A stretch of DNA of 64,000 nt from Prochlorococcus sp. AG-355-K03 (GCA_003278685.1 QCDS01000001.1:62001-126000); one strand, 5' to 3'. Counted from the first letter of the stretch, positions 10,368-20,220 are shown. A program made the numbers and translations. Notes: generated by a model not told the origin, from the letters alone.

Positions 10368-12263
10368 ATGTGTGGAATAGTTGCTGTAACTGGATATAAA
10401 AAAGCTTTGCCATTATTAATTAATGGTTTAGAAAAACTTGAATACAGAGGTTATGATTCTGCAGGTATTGCAATAATAAATTCTGAAACAAATTTTATAT
10501 CTTGTAGTAAAGCAGAAGGAAAACTCAAGAATTTAATCAGTAATCTTAACGATCATAATATTCCTGGAACTGTGGGTATAGGTCATACCAGATGGGCAAC
10601 ACATGGAAAGCCTGAGGTTAAAAATGCACATCCTCATACCGATAGTTCAGGAAACATAGCAGTTGTTCAAAATGGCATTATTGAAAATTTCCAAGATTTA
10701 AAAAATAAATTAGAGGAAGAGGGAATTATTTTTAATTCTGATACAGATACCGAGGTAATTCCCCATCTAATTCAAAGAGAGTTAAATACATTAAGTAAAC
10801 TTAATCTTGAGAATAATGGTTCAACATTATTAGTAGCTGTCAGAAATGTATTATCTGATTTGGAAGGATCTTATGCTTTAGCAGTTTTATGGTCTGGTGC
10901 TCCAACTTCTTTGGTAGTTGCAAGAAGACAAGCGCCCTTGATTATTGGTTTGGGCGAAGGAGAATTTATTTGTGCTAGTGATACTCCAGCCATTGCAAAC
11001 TTTACGAATATTATTTTGCCTATGGAGGATGAAGAAATAGCTTTATTGACTCCGCTAGGAATTGAAATATATGACTCAAGCAACGAGAGACAATATCGAA
11101 ATCCAGTTTCTTTAAAAGTCTCAGAGCAAATAATGGATAAGATGAATTTTAAACACTACATGTTAAAAGAAATATATGATCAACCACAGACTGCAAAAAA
11201 CTGGTTAGAAAATTATTTAATTAAGAACTTAGATAATGGTGAATATCAAATCAACTATCCATTTGATACGGAGTTTTTTGAATCAATAGAAAGAATTGAA
11301 ATTATAGCTTGTGGTACAAGTAAACATGCTGCAATGGTGGGCAGCTTTTTATTAGAGCAATTTTCAGGTATCCCCACAAATGTCTTTTATGCAAGCGAAT
11401 TTCGATATTCACCACCTCCACTTTTGCCAAATACATTAACTATTGGAGTCACTCAATCTGGAGAAACTGCTGATACGATTGCGGCTATCGATATGGAAAT
11501 TAAACGAAGATCTTCAATTGAAAATAAAAAATTTAAAGCTAATCTTATCGCAATAACAAATAGAAAAGAGAGTTCTATAGGAAGGCAGGTCTCAAACATA
11601 ATTGATATCTGTGCAGGAATAGAAGTTGGAGTTGCAGCAACAAAAACTTTTTTTGCTCAATTACTTTCTTTTTATGGATTAGCTATAAAATTTGCTCAAA
11701 TTAAAGGCAATCAAAGTCCTGATGAAATAGGTAAATTAATAAACGAACTTATTAAACTTCCTCCATTACTGGAAGATCTCTTAAAGAAACATAATAAATC
11801 TTCAGAAAAGCTAGCACATGACTTTTTTAATATTAAAGATGTTATTTTTTTAGGAAGAGGAATAAATTATCCAATTGCTCTTGAAGGCGCGTTAAAACTT
11901 AAGGAAATTAGTTACATTCATGCAGCTGGATATCCTGCTGGTGAAATGAAACATGGTCCAATAGCTTTATTAGATAAAAAAGTACCTGTAATTTCAATTG
12001 CCTCCCCTGGTGAGGTTTTTGATAAAGTTATTAGTAATGCTCAAGAAGCAAAAGCTAGAGATGCATATTTGATTGGGATTGCTCCTGAATGTAATGGAAC
12101 CGAAATCTTTGATTATTTAATGAAAGTTCCTTCCTCTAATGAATGGATTTCACCTTTACTTAATATATTGCCCTTGCAATTGTTGAGTTACCATATCGCA
12201 GCTCATAGGGGACTTGATGTGGATCAACCAAGAAATTTAGCTAAAAGTGTAACTGTGGAATGA
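10368..12263 (+). CDS. glmS: Glutamine-fructose-6-phosphate aminotransferase
   Basis: Makes glucosamine-6-phosphate from fructose-6-phosphate and glutamine, the first step to UDP-GlcNAc for peptidoglycan and lipid A. The N-terminal glutaminase domain begins MCGIVAV with the nucleophile Cys2 after Met removal, and has the GHTRWATHG block. Two SIS sugar-isomerase domains follow, with ACGTSKHAA, TQSGETADT and GRGINYPIALEGALKLKE. The ending DVDQPRNLAKSVTVE is the classic C-terminus. 631 residues is normal for cyanobacteria. No glmS ribozyme is expected in this phylum and I do not see one upstream. Confidence 0.98.
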   Translation: MCGIVAVTGYKKALPLLINGLEKLEYRGYDSAGIAIINSETNFISCSKAEGKLKNLISNLNDHNIPGTVGIGHTRWATHGKPEVKNAHPHTDSSGNIAVVQNGIIENFQDLKNKLEEEGIIFNSDTDTEVIPHLIQRELNTLSKLNLENNGSTLLVAVRNVLSDLEGSYALAVLWSGAPTSLVVARRQAPLIIGLGEGEFICASDTPAIANFTNIILPMEDEEIALLTPLGIEIYDSSNERQYRNPVSLKVSEQIMDKMNFKHYMLKEIYDQPQTAKNWLENYLIKNLDNGEYQINYPFDTEFFESIERIEIIACGTSKHAAMVGSFLLEQFSGIPTNVFYASEFRYSPPPLLPNTLTIGVTQSGETADTIAAIDMEIKRRSSIENKKFKANLIAITNRKESSIGRQVSNIIDICAGIEVGVAATKTFFAQLLSFYGLAIKFAQIKGNQSPDEIGKLINELIKLPPLLEDLLKKHNKSSEKLAHDFFNIKDVIFLGRGINYPIALEGALKLKEISYIHAAGYPAGEMKHGPIALLDKKVPVISIASPGEVFDKVISNAQEAKARDAYLIGIAPECNGTEIFDYLMKVPSSNEWISPLLNILPLQLLSYHIAAHRGLDVDQPRNLAKSVTVE

Positions 12264-12293
12264 TGTGTTTCCCATGATTTTTGTTTTTTTAAT

Positions 12294-12833
12294 TTATAGC
12301 TCTAAAAGTCCATTTGGAGGATTGATAATTAGAAAATTATTCTTTACATCTACTAGTGGGACTATTTCTTTAACAAATGGTATGAGAACTTTTTTTTGAT
12401 TTTTAAGTAGTTCAATAACAAGTAAATTATTTTTCTCATTTTCTAAATTGATAACTTTCCCAATTGTTTTTAATTCATTATTTTCTAAATTCTTCACCTC
12501 GAGATTTATAAGTTCTAATAAATGGAACTCTTCCTTTTTTAATTTGGGTAGTGTATTGGTTTTTACAAGAATTTTCAATTTTTTCAGTTGCTCTGCTTGA
12601 TTTCTTGTATTTATTCCTTTGAACTTAACTATGAAGGTTTCTTTACCAGGCTGTTTGAAACCAGTTAAAAGTTCTATTTTTGAAGGAGTTTTATTTTCTT
12701 TTTGCAACCATCTCATTCCCGGTTTTAAAAATCTTTCTTCAAAATCACTTAAAGATTTAACCTTTACCTGTCCATTAATTCCATGACATGATGTTATTAA
12801 TCCAACAGTTAACCATTCATTTTCATTTATCAT
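12294..12833 (-). CDS. rimM: Ribosome maturation factor RimM
   Basis: Assists 16S rRNA processing and assembly of the 30S head, binding ribosomal protein S19. The N-terminal RimM domain starts [28 protein letters not shown], with the conserved G-x-I-x-x-x-HG-x-x-G-x-V/L-x-V pattern, and includes [19 protein letters not shown]-barrel half follows from about residue 100, ending [22 protein letters not shown]. 179 residues is the family length. It is divergent from ndhS with 24 bases between starts and convergent with glmS across 30 bases. Confidence 0.95.
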   Translation of the reverse strand: MINENEWLTVGLITSCHGINGQVKVKSLSDFEERFLKPGMRWLQKENKTPSKIELLTGFKQPGKETFIVKFKGINTRNQAEQLKKLKILVKTNTLPKLKKEEFHLLELINLEVKNLENNELKTIGKVINLENEKNNLLVIELLKNQKKVLIPFVKEIVPLVDVKNNFLIINPPNGLLEL

Positions 12834-12857
12834 ATATTTTATTAGAAAGAGTGTTTT

Positions 12858-13043
12858 ATGGAATTATCTACTAAACCCATCCTCCCGGGTTCTTTTGTTG
12901 TTGTAAAAGACACTAACTCTATATACCGAGGATATAAAGGTTTTGTACAAAGAGTTACAAAAAAAAGAGCAGCTGTTTTGTTTGAAGGGGGGAATTGGGA
13001 TAAGCTCATAACTTTTCAGTTAACGAATTTGGAAATAATTTAA
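12858..13043 (+). CDS. ndhS: NAD(P)H-quinone oxidoreductase subunit S (NdhS)
   Basis: A 61-residue SH3-like protein that forms the ferredoxin-docking site of cyanobacterial and chloroplast NDH-1, supporting cyclic electron flow. The sequence [20 protein letters not shown], then [20 protein letters not shown], then [11 protein letters not shown] follows the known NdhS pattern closely. The length fits cyanobacterial NdhS, which lacks the plant extensions. The gene sits between rimM (divergent, 24 bases) and rnc (convergent, 3 bases). The assignment rests on the conserved central block, and I hold it with good confidence. Confidence 0.85.
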   Translation: MELSTKPILPGSFVVVKDTNSIYRGYKGFVQRVTKKRAAVLFEGGNWDKLITFQLTNLEII

Positions 13044-13046
13044 AAA

Positions 13047-13796
13047 TTAGAATTTACCTATAGTTATCAATTTTTCTATCAAAACTCTAGCTGCATTAGT
13101 TTCTGCTTGTTTATGGGACTTTCCGCTTGCAGTTGATTCTTTTAATCCTTCGATAAATATATCGCAAGAAAATCTGTTAGGGTCGCCATTTTTCTTTGAG
13201 AGTTCAATTATTTTATAGACTGGTAAATCAAAACCTTTACTTTGACACCACTCTTGCAATACTGTCTTAGATTTGAATTTATATGGAGCTTTTAAAAAAT
13301 TTTCTGAATCTTCCTCCCAAATATCATCTAACCAAAGATTTACTTCCTGAATTGAATTAAAGCACTTGTAAATAGCACCGATTAAAGCTTCTGTAGCCTC
13401 ACCAATAATAGTATTCTTTGAATTTTCATCACCAATAGCTTTAGGTCCTTGAATTATTAATTTCTCTATATCAATTTTCTTCCCTAATTTAGTTAACCAT
13501 TCATCACTAACAATTTGTGCTCTTAGCTCTGATCTTTCTCCTACACTCATTTGAGGATATTTTTTTTCGATAAAATTTGAAGCCGCTAATCTGAGTACTG
13601 CATCTCCGAAAAATTCAAGTTTTTCATAATTTATTATTTTGTTCTCTGAGGAATGGATAAATGCTTGATTAAAATCGTTAATAACTGAAATATTTTGAGT
13701 TCTAATTATTTCTGAAAATCGTTTTGATTTAATATTTAAAGACTTTAAAAAGGTAGTTATTTGATCAATTCTCTCTGCGTTAATTATATTTGTCAT
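13047..13796 (-). CDS. rnc: Ribonuclease III
   Basis: Double-strand-specific endonuclease that processes rRNA precursors and structured mRNAs. The signature is present as EKLEFFGDAVLRLAA at about residues 59-73, and the second catalytic glutamate lies in GEATEALIGAIY. A double-stranded-RNA-binding domain follows, from FKSKTVLQEWCQSKG to SHKQAETNAARVLIEKL. The total of 249 residues is normal. The usual HNERLEFLGDS signature is slightly altered (NYEKLEFFGDA). It lies beside rnpB and is read in the same direction, with the RNase P RNA just upstream (about 20 bases). Confidence 0.95.
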   Translation of the reverse strand: MTNIINAERIDQITTFLKSLNIKSKRFSEIIRTQNISVINDFNQAFIHSSENKIINYEKLEFFGDAVLRLAASNFIEKKYPQMSVGERSELRAQIVSDEWLTKLGKKIDIEKLIIQGPKAIGDENSKNTIIGEATEALIGAIYKCFNSIQEVNLWLDDIWEEDSENFLKAPYKFKSKTVLQEWCQSKGFDLPVYKIIELSKKNGDPNRFSCDIFIEGLKESTASGKSHKQAETNAARVLIEKLITIGKF

Positions 13797-13818
13797 CTGA
13801 TTTGAATAATCACAACAA

Positions 13819-14199
13819 TTAGAAAGCAGGTCATAAGCCGGGTTCTGTTCATCTTAATTAAGATGGGCAATCATCTATCTAGGACTGGAATTACTTCACA
13901 GTCTCAAGCGGCGCTTAAAAGTAGATTGTTTAATGGTCATAAATCTACTAAGCCTTGCTCCCAGCCGGGGTTTACCTAGCCAACACTTCTCAATGTTGCT
14001 GGTGCGCTCTTACCACACCTTTGCACCCTTGCCATACATAATGTATTCGGCGGTATGTTTCTGTGGCACTATCCTCACGGTTGCCCGCACTGGGAATTAC
14101 CCAGCAAGCCTGACCATATGGGAGCCCGGACTTTCCTCAAGAAAGTTTTATTTTGGAAACAAAATAAAACTTTCTTGCGATTGCCTCTCCTGCTTTCAT
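13819..14199 (-). ncRNA. rnpB: RNase P RNA
   Basis: Catalytic RNA of RNase P, which trims the 5' leader of tRNAs. On the minus strand the ends form helix P1: GAAAGCAGG (14197-14189) pairs with CCTGCTTTC (13830-13822). Conserved blocks in order are GAGGAAAGTCCGGGCTCC, TAGTGCCACAGAAA, TACCGCCG, AAGGGTGCAAAGGTG, GTAAGAGCGCACCAGC, GGTAAACCCC and, near the 3' end, AGAACCCGGCTTATGACCTG. P3 is an 18-base-pair perfect AU-rich helix with a four-base loop. Ends are estimated from P1 to within several bases. The overlapping ORFs at 13933-14258 are spurious. Confidence 0.97.
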
Positions 14200-14235
14200 T
14201 TAGCATAATGCTTAATACTCCAAAAATCATCTATT

Positions 14236-14309
<74 letters not shown>

Positions 14310-14387
14310 TAAAAGTAAAAAACTATATGTAGTATGTGTGCAAATTTGCTACTCTCTAGCTAGCGTATAGTTAGTAATAAATCTTTT

Positions 14388-14720
14388 ATGGCTAAGTTGC
14401 ATGATATGCGTTTAAAGCTTTTAATTCAACAGGAGCATGAACGTATTTCTAAATCCCAACCTAATGATTTAGATCTTTCAATAGTTCAAGCAAGATGTCT
14501 TTGCTGGCTTGCTCTATTGGCTGAAGCCCACGAAGATCAAGCAAATGATGCTGAGAAAAGAGGCGATGCCGAGCAAGCTATGGGATGGTTTGCTGATTCT
14601 ATGAGATTAAGAGATGTTATAAATTTGGTTACTAGTATTGAGATACCTTTGCCAGATAGTCCCGATTCACTAGATGAAAATGACGAATTATTGGATGGAC
14701 CTACAATATTGCCCAAATAG
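14388..14720 (+). CDS. Conserved cyanobacterial hypothetical protein
   Basis: 110 residues, no family that I can name. The first 85 residues look wholly helical: HDMRLKLLIQQEHERISKSQ, then LSIVQARCLCWLALLAEAHED, then ANDAEKRGDAEQAMGWFADS. The alanine pattern resembles a single TPR-like helical hairpin. The tail from about residue 90 is acidic and likely disordered (DSPDSLDENDELLDGP). No membrane segment or signal peptide. It lies between tRNA-Arg(CCT) and another small gene on the same strand, 31 bases apart, and the pair may be co-transcribed. Confidence 0.75.
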   Translation: MAKLHDMRLKLLIQQEHERISKSQPNDLDLSIVQARCLCWLALLAEAHEDQANDAEKRGDAEQAMGWFADSMRLRDVINLVTSIEIPLPDSPDSLDENDELLDGPTILPK

Positions 14721-14751
14721 TGAGATGATATAGAGAGAATTATTTTTTCTT

Positions 14752-15207
14752 TTGGCTGAAGAACCATGTCAATGCTCTGATTGTCAGAGATTTTACAAAG
14801 AGCATGATCGTCTTATTAGAGAATTTCCAAATTTTAAGCTGCAACAAGAATTGAATTGGGCATCTATTCAATCTTTTAGAACTCTTTGTACTAAGGTAAC
14901 TGACGAGTTGCAGAGAGAATTATCTGAAAGGGAATCAAATGAAGAAATAAATCCAGAAAAGAAACATATTTCTGATACAGAAATTACTGAAGCTTTAGAT
15001 GAACTTGAAAGTGTTAATGCCTATTTATATTCAATTGAAGCATTAATGGAAAGAATATTTGATATAAAAATTTCAGAAAATATTGAATCAAAATTTAAAG
15101 AAATTGCAAACGAGTTAGCCCCTGACCCATTAAATATGGATAGATTAATTTTGAATCGATTATTTCATCAAACCCCAGATTCACCTGATAAAAAAAACAT
15201 TAATTAG
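14752..15207 (+). CDS. Conserved hypothetical protein with N-terminal CxCxxC
   Basis: 151 residues from a TTG start; the only nearby upstream ATG runs into a stop at once. The N-terminus AEEPCQCSDCQRFYKEHDR holds three closely spaced cysteines (CQCSDC) that could bind a metal, but no second cysteine pair follows. The rest is helical and highly charged, with ELQRELSERESNEE suggesting a coiled coil. No function is known to me. The end overlaps the end of glgP on the other strand by 8 bases. The start is the least certain part. Confidence 0.7.
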   Translation: MAEEPCQCSDCQRFYKEHDRLIREFPNFKLQQELNWASIQSFRTLCTKVTDELQRELSERESNEEINPEKKHISDTEITEALDELESVNAYLYSIEALMERIFDIKISENIESKFKEIANELAPDPLNMDRLILNRLFHQTPDSPDKKNIN

Positions 15208-17746
15208 TTAATTCTTCGACGTCGCAAGTAATTTCAACTGGCATTGGAGAGACTTTCCAAATAGATTTACAGTATTCTCTAATAGATCTATCTGAAGAAA
15301 AATATCCTGATCTAGCAGTATTTAATAATGCCATTTTATTCCAAGCTTTTTTATTATTCCAGCATTCACTGACTACATCTTGTTTATTTAAGTAGTCTTC
15401 AAAGTCAGCCATAACAAAGAATGGATCAAGTCCGGTCAAGCTATTTAATAAAGGTTTAAATAATTCTTTATCCCCATTGCTAAAGTGGCCTATTTCAATT
15501 AAGCGTATAACCTCTTTAAGTTCTGGACATTGATTAATAAAAGTTTTGGGGGAATAATTATTATTTTTTAAATCCATAATTTCGCTTTCAGTTTTACCAA
15601 AAAGAAAGAAATTCTCTTTTTTCACAAGATCTCTTAATTCAACATTAGCTCCATCTAAGGTTCCAATAGTTAACGCTCCATTCATTGCAAATTTCATATT
15701 TCCAGTACCAGATGCTTCTTTTCCAGCAGTTGAAATTTGTTCTGAAAGATCCGTTGCAGGATAAACTATTTCACCAAGTTTAACGTTGTAGTCTGGTAGA
15801 AAAACAACTCTTAATAGACCATCCATATCTGGATCGGAATTGACTACGTCAGCAATACCATTTATAAATCGAATCATCAGCTTTGCCATAAAGTAGCCTG
15901 GTGCAGCTTTACCTCCAAATATTATTGTTCTAGGTACTTCATATTTGTTTGTACCATTCTTGATTCTTAAATATTGAGCAATAATTTGAAGAGCGTTTAA
16001 ATGTTGCCTTTTATATTGATGTATTCTTTTTACTTGAACATCAAATAAACTTGATGGGTCTACAAGTATTCCAGTTTTGGAATGGATAAAACTAGATAAT
16101 TTTCTCTTTCCATTAAGTTTAGTTTCCTCAAATTTTTCTAAAAAATTGTTGTCATCTTTTTTTTCTTCTAACTTCTTAAGAAGTTCCATATTTGTAATCC
16201 AATTCGGACCAACTTCCTCTTCAAGGAGGTTAGATAATGATGGATTAGATAAGGCAACCCATCTTCTTGGAGTAACCCCATTAGTTACATTTGTAAATTT
16301 TTCAGGCCATAATTCTGCGAATTCAGGCAGAAGTTGTCTTTTTATAAGATCTGAGTGAAGAGCGGCAACACCATTTATATGATGGGCTCCAATTGTAGCC
16401 AAGTGGGCCATTCGAACTGATTTGGAGCCTTCTTCATCAATTATTGAGAGTTTTTGAAGGATTGTGTCATCACCTGGATAACGCAGTCTTAGTTGTTGTA
16501 GAAATCTCCAATTAATTTCATAAATAATTTCTAGATGACGAGGAAGAAGATCATTAAATAAACCTAAATCCCATTTCTCTAGAGCTTCTGGAAGTAGTGT
16601 GTGGTTGGTATAAGCAACTGAGGAGGTTGTTATATTCCAAGCTTTCTCCCAACCTATTTGATATTGGTCAATGAGAAGTCGCATTAATTCTGCAACTGCA
16701 ATAGCAGGATGTGTATCGTTTAATTGGACCGTCCAATGCTTAGGAAATTCTATTATCGGTATTGATCTTTTTTCTAGACTTCTCAGCATATCCTGCAGAG
16801 AACAACTTACAAAAAAGTGTTGTTGTTTCAGTCTTAATCTTCTACCTTCGTCAGTACCATCATTTGGATATAGAACTTTTGAAAGAGTTTCAGATGCAAC
16901 TTTTTCTTCTACTGCACCATAATAGTCACCAATATTGAATGCGTAAAAGTCAAAACTTTCAGTTGCGTCAGCTCTCCATAATCTTAACCTGTCACATGTA
17001 TTTACTCTATATCCTAAAACTGGAACATCATGAGGTACTCCAATAGCATGTTCAGAGGGAATCCATCTTGATCTGTAGTTCCCTTTATCGTCTCTATAAC
17101 TTTCAGTTCTGCCTCCAAAGCCAACAAAACATGATTCGTCTGGTTGTGGAAGTTCCCATGGCCACCCCCCTTTTAACCATTTGTCAGTTACTTCAACTTG
17201 CCAACCATCTCTAATTAACTGATTGAATATTCCAAATTCATATCTAATACCATAACCAACTGCTGGAACTTGTAGAGAAGCTAATGATTCCATATAACAA
17301 GCTGCTAGTCTGCCAAGTCCACCATTTCCTAATCCAGGCTCCTCTTCTACTTCAAGTATTGTTGACAATGATTCAATACCAAATCTTTTTAAAGCATCTT
17401 CTGCCTCTTGAGTTATTCCAAGATTTAGAAGATTATTACTTAATTGAGGGCCTATTAAAAATTCTGCTGATAAGTAGGCGACTGTTTTTTGTGGTTTTTT
17501 TCTTATTACTTCTTGGCTGGCTAAATATCTTGTCATTAGCCTATCTTTGACTGCATAACTTAAAGCCATGTATAAGTCGTGTGGACTTGCAGAAGTAGCT
17601 AACTTTCCAAGGGTATAAAATAGATGGGCTGTCATTCCTTGAAAAACAGCATCAGAATCCATGCCAGCCTTTTCGGGATCTAAGTAGCAGCCTGGAGTTG
17701 GCAAGCGTAGATCGAAGGGTTCGTTGGAATTCATTTGATTAGCCAT
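15200..17746 (-). CDS. glgP: Glycogen phosphorylase
   Basis: PLP-dependent enzyme that releases glucose-1-phosphate from stored glycogen, important for night-time carbon use in a light-driven cell. The PLP lysine is in EASGTGNMKFAMNGALTIGT near residue 685. Other conserved blocks are EEPGLGNGGLGRLAACYMES, YGIRYEFGIFNQ, NDTHPAIAVAELMR, TNVTNGVTPRRW and QVKRIHQYKRQHLN. I place the start at ATG 17746 (848 residues); a GTG at 17764 would add six. Full length for the family (about 830-850). It is convergent with the preceding gene. Confidence 0.97.
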   Translation of the reverse strand: MANQMNSNEPFDLRLPTPGCYLDPEKAGMDSDAVFQGMTAHLFYTLGKLATSASPHDLYMALSYAVKDRLMTRYLASQEVIRKKPQKTVAYLSAEFLIGPQLSNNLLNLGITQEAEDALKRFGIESLSTILEVEEEPGLGNGGLGRLAACYMESLASLQVPAVGYGIRYEFGIFNQLIRDGWQVEVTDKWLKGGWPWELPQPDESCFVGFGGRTESYRDDKGNYRSRWIPSEHAIGVPHDVPVLGYRVNTCDRLRLWRADATESFDFYAFNIGDYYGAVEEKVASETLSKVLYPNDGTDEGRRLRLKQQHFFVSCSLQDMLRSLEKRSIPIIEFPKHWTVQLNDTHPAIAVAELMRLLIDQYQIGWEKAWNITTSSVAYTNHTLLPEALEKWDLGLFNDLLPRHLEIIYEINWRFLQQLRLRYPGDDTILQKLSIIDEEGSKSVRMAHLATIGAHHINGVAALHSDLIKRQLLPEFAELWPEKFTNVTNGVTPRRWVALSNPSLSNLLEEEVGPNWITNMELLKKLEEKKDDNNFLEKFEETKLNGKRKLSSFIHSKTGILVDPSSLFDVQVKRIHQYKRQHLNALQIIAQYLRIKNGTNKYEVPRTIIFGGKAAPGYFMAKLMIRFINGIADVVNSDPDMDGLLRVVFLPDYNVKLGEIVYPATDLSEQISTAGKEASGTGNMKFAMNGALTIGTLDGANVELRDLVKKENFFLFGKTESEIMDLKNNNYSPKTFINQCPELKEVIRLIEIGHFSNGDKELFKPLLNSLTGLDPFFVMADFEDYLNKQDVVSECWNNKKAWNKMALLNTARSGYFSSDRSIREYCKSIWKVSPMPVEITCDVEELTN

Positions 17747-17900
17747 ATAACAGACAATAGCCACTTTTTTGAAAATTTCTTTGTTGTAACTTCAGATCCA
17801 CACTTGTTGAGTATTTTTGCTTTTTTCTTACATATTTCTTAAAGTGGGCCCTCTATAAACTATCTTCCAATTATGTAGTTTATTTTTTCTCTCATTTCAT

Positions 17901-19268
17901 ATGTATTCTTTACTTGCTGAATTAAGTGCACATGATTTAGAAGTTGCTGAAACTTTGATAGGAGTTATAAGGTTTCTACTGATATTTTTAGCTGCAAGAG
18001 CATTAGCAGAAGTATTAGTAAGACTGAGTTTACCAACGATAGTAGGTGAGCTGCTTGCAGGGGTTGTAATAGGGGCATCAGGATTCCATTTGTTGATACC
18101 GCCCTCGGCAGGAACCGAATTAAATGAAGGACTTGTAAATGTTATTAGCTCGTTGGCGTCAATCCCCCCAGAAGCGGTACCTGATGTTTATTTCGAAAGT
18201 TTTCCATCCCTCCAAGCAGTAGCAACTCTCGGCTTATATGCTCTTTTATTTTTAACAGGATTAGAAAGTGAGTTAGAGGAATTAGTGGCTGTAGGAGCTC
18301 AAGCTTTTACAGTTGCTATGGCTGGTGTAATTTTACCTTTTGCCTTTGGAACTCTTGGATTAATGTTTATTTTCCAGGTAGATCTAATTCCAGCAGTTTT
18401 TGCTGGAGCATCTATGACTGCAACAAGTATAGGAATTACTGCTAGTGTTTTTGGTGAGTTGGGATATTTAAAAACCAGAGAAGGACAAATTGTTATTGGT
18501 GCAGCAGTATTAGACGATATTTTGGGAATTGTAATTTTGGCTGTTGTTGTAGCTCTTGCTGCAGGAGGTACTTTAGAAATTGCTCCTATTGTTAAATTAG
18601 TTGCTGCAGCTGTAGTATTCGTTATTGCTGCTATCGCATTAAGTAGAACAGCAGCCCCAGGGTTTGATTGGTTATTAGATAGATTAAAGGCCCCTGGAGC
18701 CGTAGTGGTAGCTTCTTTTGTGATACTTGTGCTGTGTTGTTTTGTCGCAACAGCCATTGGATTGGAAGCAGCTTTAGGTGCTTTTGCAGCTGGACTAATT
18801 CTTAGTAGTTCTAAAAATAATCACGCAATCCAACAATCTGTTTTACCTTTAGTATCCTTATTCGCAACTATTTTCTTCGTATTAGTAGGAGCTGGAATGG
18901 ATTTATCAGTTATCAATCCACTTGATCCAACAAGTAGGTCAGCTCTAGTAGTTGCAGGATTTTTATTAGTTGTAGCAATTATTGGAAAAATTGCTGCCGG
19001 ATGGGTATTTTCGAGTGATAAACCTACTAATAGATTAGTTGTAGGTTTGGGCATGATGCCTAGAGGAGAGGTTGGTTTAATTTTTCTTGGGCTAGGAACA
19101 AGCGCTAAGTTGTTAACTCCTTCTCTTGAAGCAGCTATTTTATTAATGGTTATAGGAACTACATTTCTTGCTCCTGTTCTCTTGAGAATTGTTCTAAAAG
19201 ATAAGCCACCAAATGATGGCAATAAAATTTCAGATGATGTTGCAGCTGATCCTGTAGGTCTTCTTTAG
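17901..19268 (+). CDS. Cation/proton antiporter, CPA2 family
   Basis: A 455-residue integral membrane protein with about 11-13 hydrophobic segments, read as a Na+ or K+/H+ antiporter of the NapA/Kef type (NhaS-like in cyanobacteria). Typical stretches are LPTIVGELLAGVVIGASG near residue 48, a segment with LYALLFLTGLESELEEL at about 115, ASMTATSIGITASVFGELG, and VLDDILGIVILAVVVALAAG, where the paired aspartates VLDD are the expected ion-binding site. No C-terminal TrkA-N domain follows, so it is the short form. Likely role: pH and sodium homeostasis in seawater. The transported ion is not certain. Confidence 0.93.
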   Translation: MYSLLAELSAHDLEVAETLIGVIRFLLIFLAARALAEVLVRLSLPTIVGELLAGVVIGASGFHLLIPPSAGTELNEGLVNVISSLASIPPEAVPDVYFESFPSLQAVATLGLYALLFLTGLESELEELVAVGAQAFTVAMAGVILPFAFGTLGLMFIFQVDLIPAVFAGASMTATSIGITASVFGELGYLKTREGQIVIGAAVLDDILGIVILAVVVALAAGGTLEIAPIVKLVAAAVVFVIAAIALSRTAAPGFDWLLDRLKAPGAVVVASFVILVLCCFVATAIGLEAALGAFAAGLILSSSKNNHAIQQSVLPLVSLFATIFFVLVGAGMDLSVINPLDPTSRSALVVAGFLLVVAIIGKIAAGWVFSSDKPTNRLVVGLGMMPRGEVGLIFLGLGTSAKLLTPSLEAAILLMVIGTTFLAPVLLRIVLKDKPPNDGNKISDDVAADPVGLL

Positions 19269-19311
19269 GAAATAATTTTATTAGTATTAATCAATATAGT
19301 ATTTTCATTAA

Positions 19312-20211
19312 ATGGAAAAATCATCTCTGATAGATAGTGATGTAAATTATGACTGGAATTTTTTAAATTATCCAATACATACTATTTCTGCTAAGCCTGA
19401 GCAAACATCAAAAGAATGTGCAATTTTATTAATTCATGGTTTCGGGGCCTCTACGGATCATTGGAGATTCAATATCCCTATTTTGAGTAGCAAATATGAA
19501 GTTCATGCGATGGATCTTCTCGGTTTTGGAAAAAGTCCTAAGCCCCAAGATGTTGAATACTCAGGATCTTTATGGAAAGATCAGGTTGTTGCTTTTGTAC
19601 AAGAGAAAATAAAAAAACCCACAATTGTTGTTGGAAATTCATTAGGTGGTTATGCAGCATTAGCAGCTGGTGCAGAATTAAATGAGCTAAATGCAGGGGT
19701 GATATTACTGAATGCTGCGGGATATTTTAGTGAAGAAAAAACTATCAAAAAGAATATGTTGCAAACTTCAATTGAAACAGTTGCCGGCATATTTTTGAAA
19801 AATATTGTTCTTCAACGTTTGATTTTTGAGAATATGAGAAATCCAAAAAATATAAAAAAAACTTTGAATCAAGTTTATGTTGATAAAAAAAATGTTGATG
19901 ATTTTTTAGTTGAGTCAATAAGGAAGCCTTCATTAGATTTCGGAGCTTTTAATGTTTTTAGAAGTGTATTTAACCCATCAGGTCCTCAGGGATTGCCGTT
20001 GGATAAGCTATTCTCAAAACTAAATGCACCATTATTACTTCTTTGGGGAGGGAAAGATCCATGGATGAACACTCCAAAAAAAAGAAATCTATATAAAAAA
20101 TTTACACCAAAGAATACAAAAGAAATTATTCTTGACGCAGGACATTGCCCTCATGATGAGATACCTGAATTAGTTAATCAGCATATTTTAGATTGGGTTG
20201 ATTCTCTTTAA
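19312..20211 (+). CDS. Alpha/beta hydrolase
   Basis: A 299-residue alpha/beta-fold hydrolase. The oxyanion region is LLIHGFGASTDHW at about residues 38-50; the nucleophile elbow is VGNSLGGYAA (G-x-S-x-G, serine near 109); the acid is probably the aspartate in LWGGKDPWM; the catalytic histidine is in DAGHCPHDEIPE near 277. A cap region lies between. The substrate is not determined; the family includes esterases, lipases and haloalkane dehalogenases. It is followed after 9 bases by a mutarotase-like gene and then a sugar-acid kinase, so a shared role in sugar metabolism is possible. Confidence 0.9.
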   Translation: MEKSSLIDSDVNYDWNFLNYPIHTISAKPEQTSKECAILLIHGFGASTDHWRFNIPILSSKYEVHAMDLLGFGKSPKPQDVEYSGSLWKDQVVAFVQEKIKKPTIVVGNSLGGYAALAAGAELNELNAGVILLNAAGYFSEEKTIKKNMLQTSIETVAGIFLKNIVLQRLIFENMRNPKNIKKTLNQVYVDKKNVDDFLVESIRKPSLDFGAFNVFRSVFNPSGPQGLPLDKLFSKLNAPLLLLWGGKDPWMNTPKKRNLYKKFTPKNTKEIILDAGHCPHDEIPELVNQHILDWVDSL

Positions 20212-20220
20212 GTAATAATC

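Noticed and set aside
18299..19222. Minus-strand ORFs opposite the antiporter
   Set aside because: They mirror the GC-richer, alanine-rich antiporter frame and have no independent coding signal.
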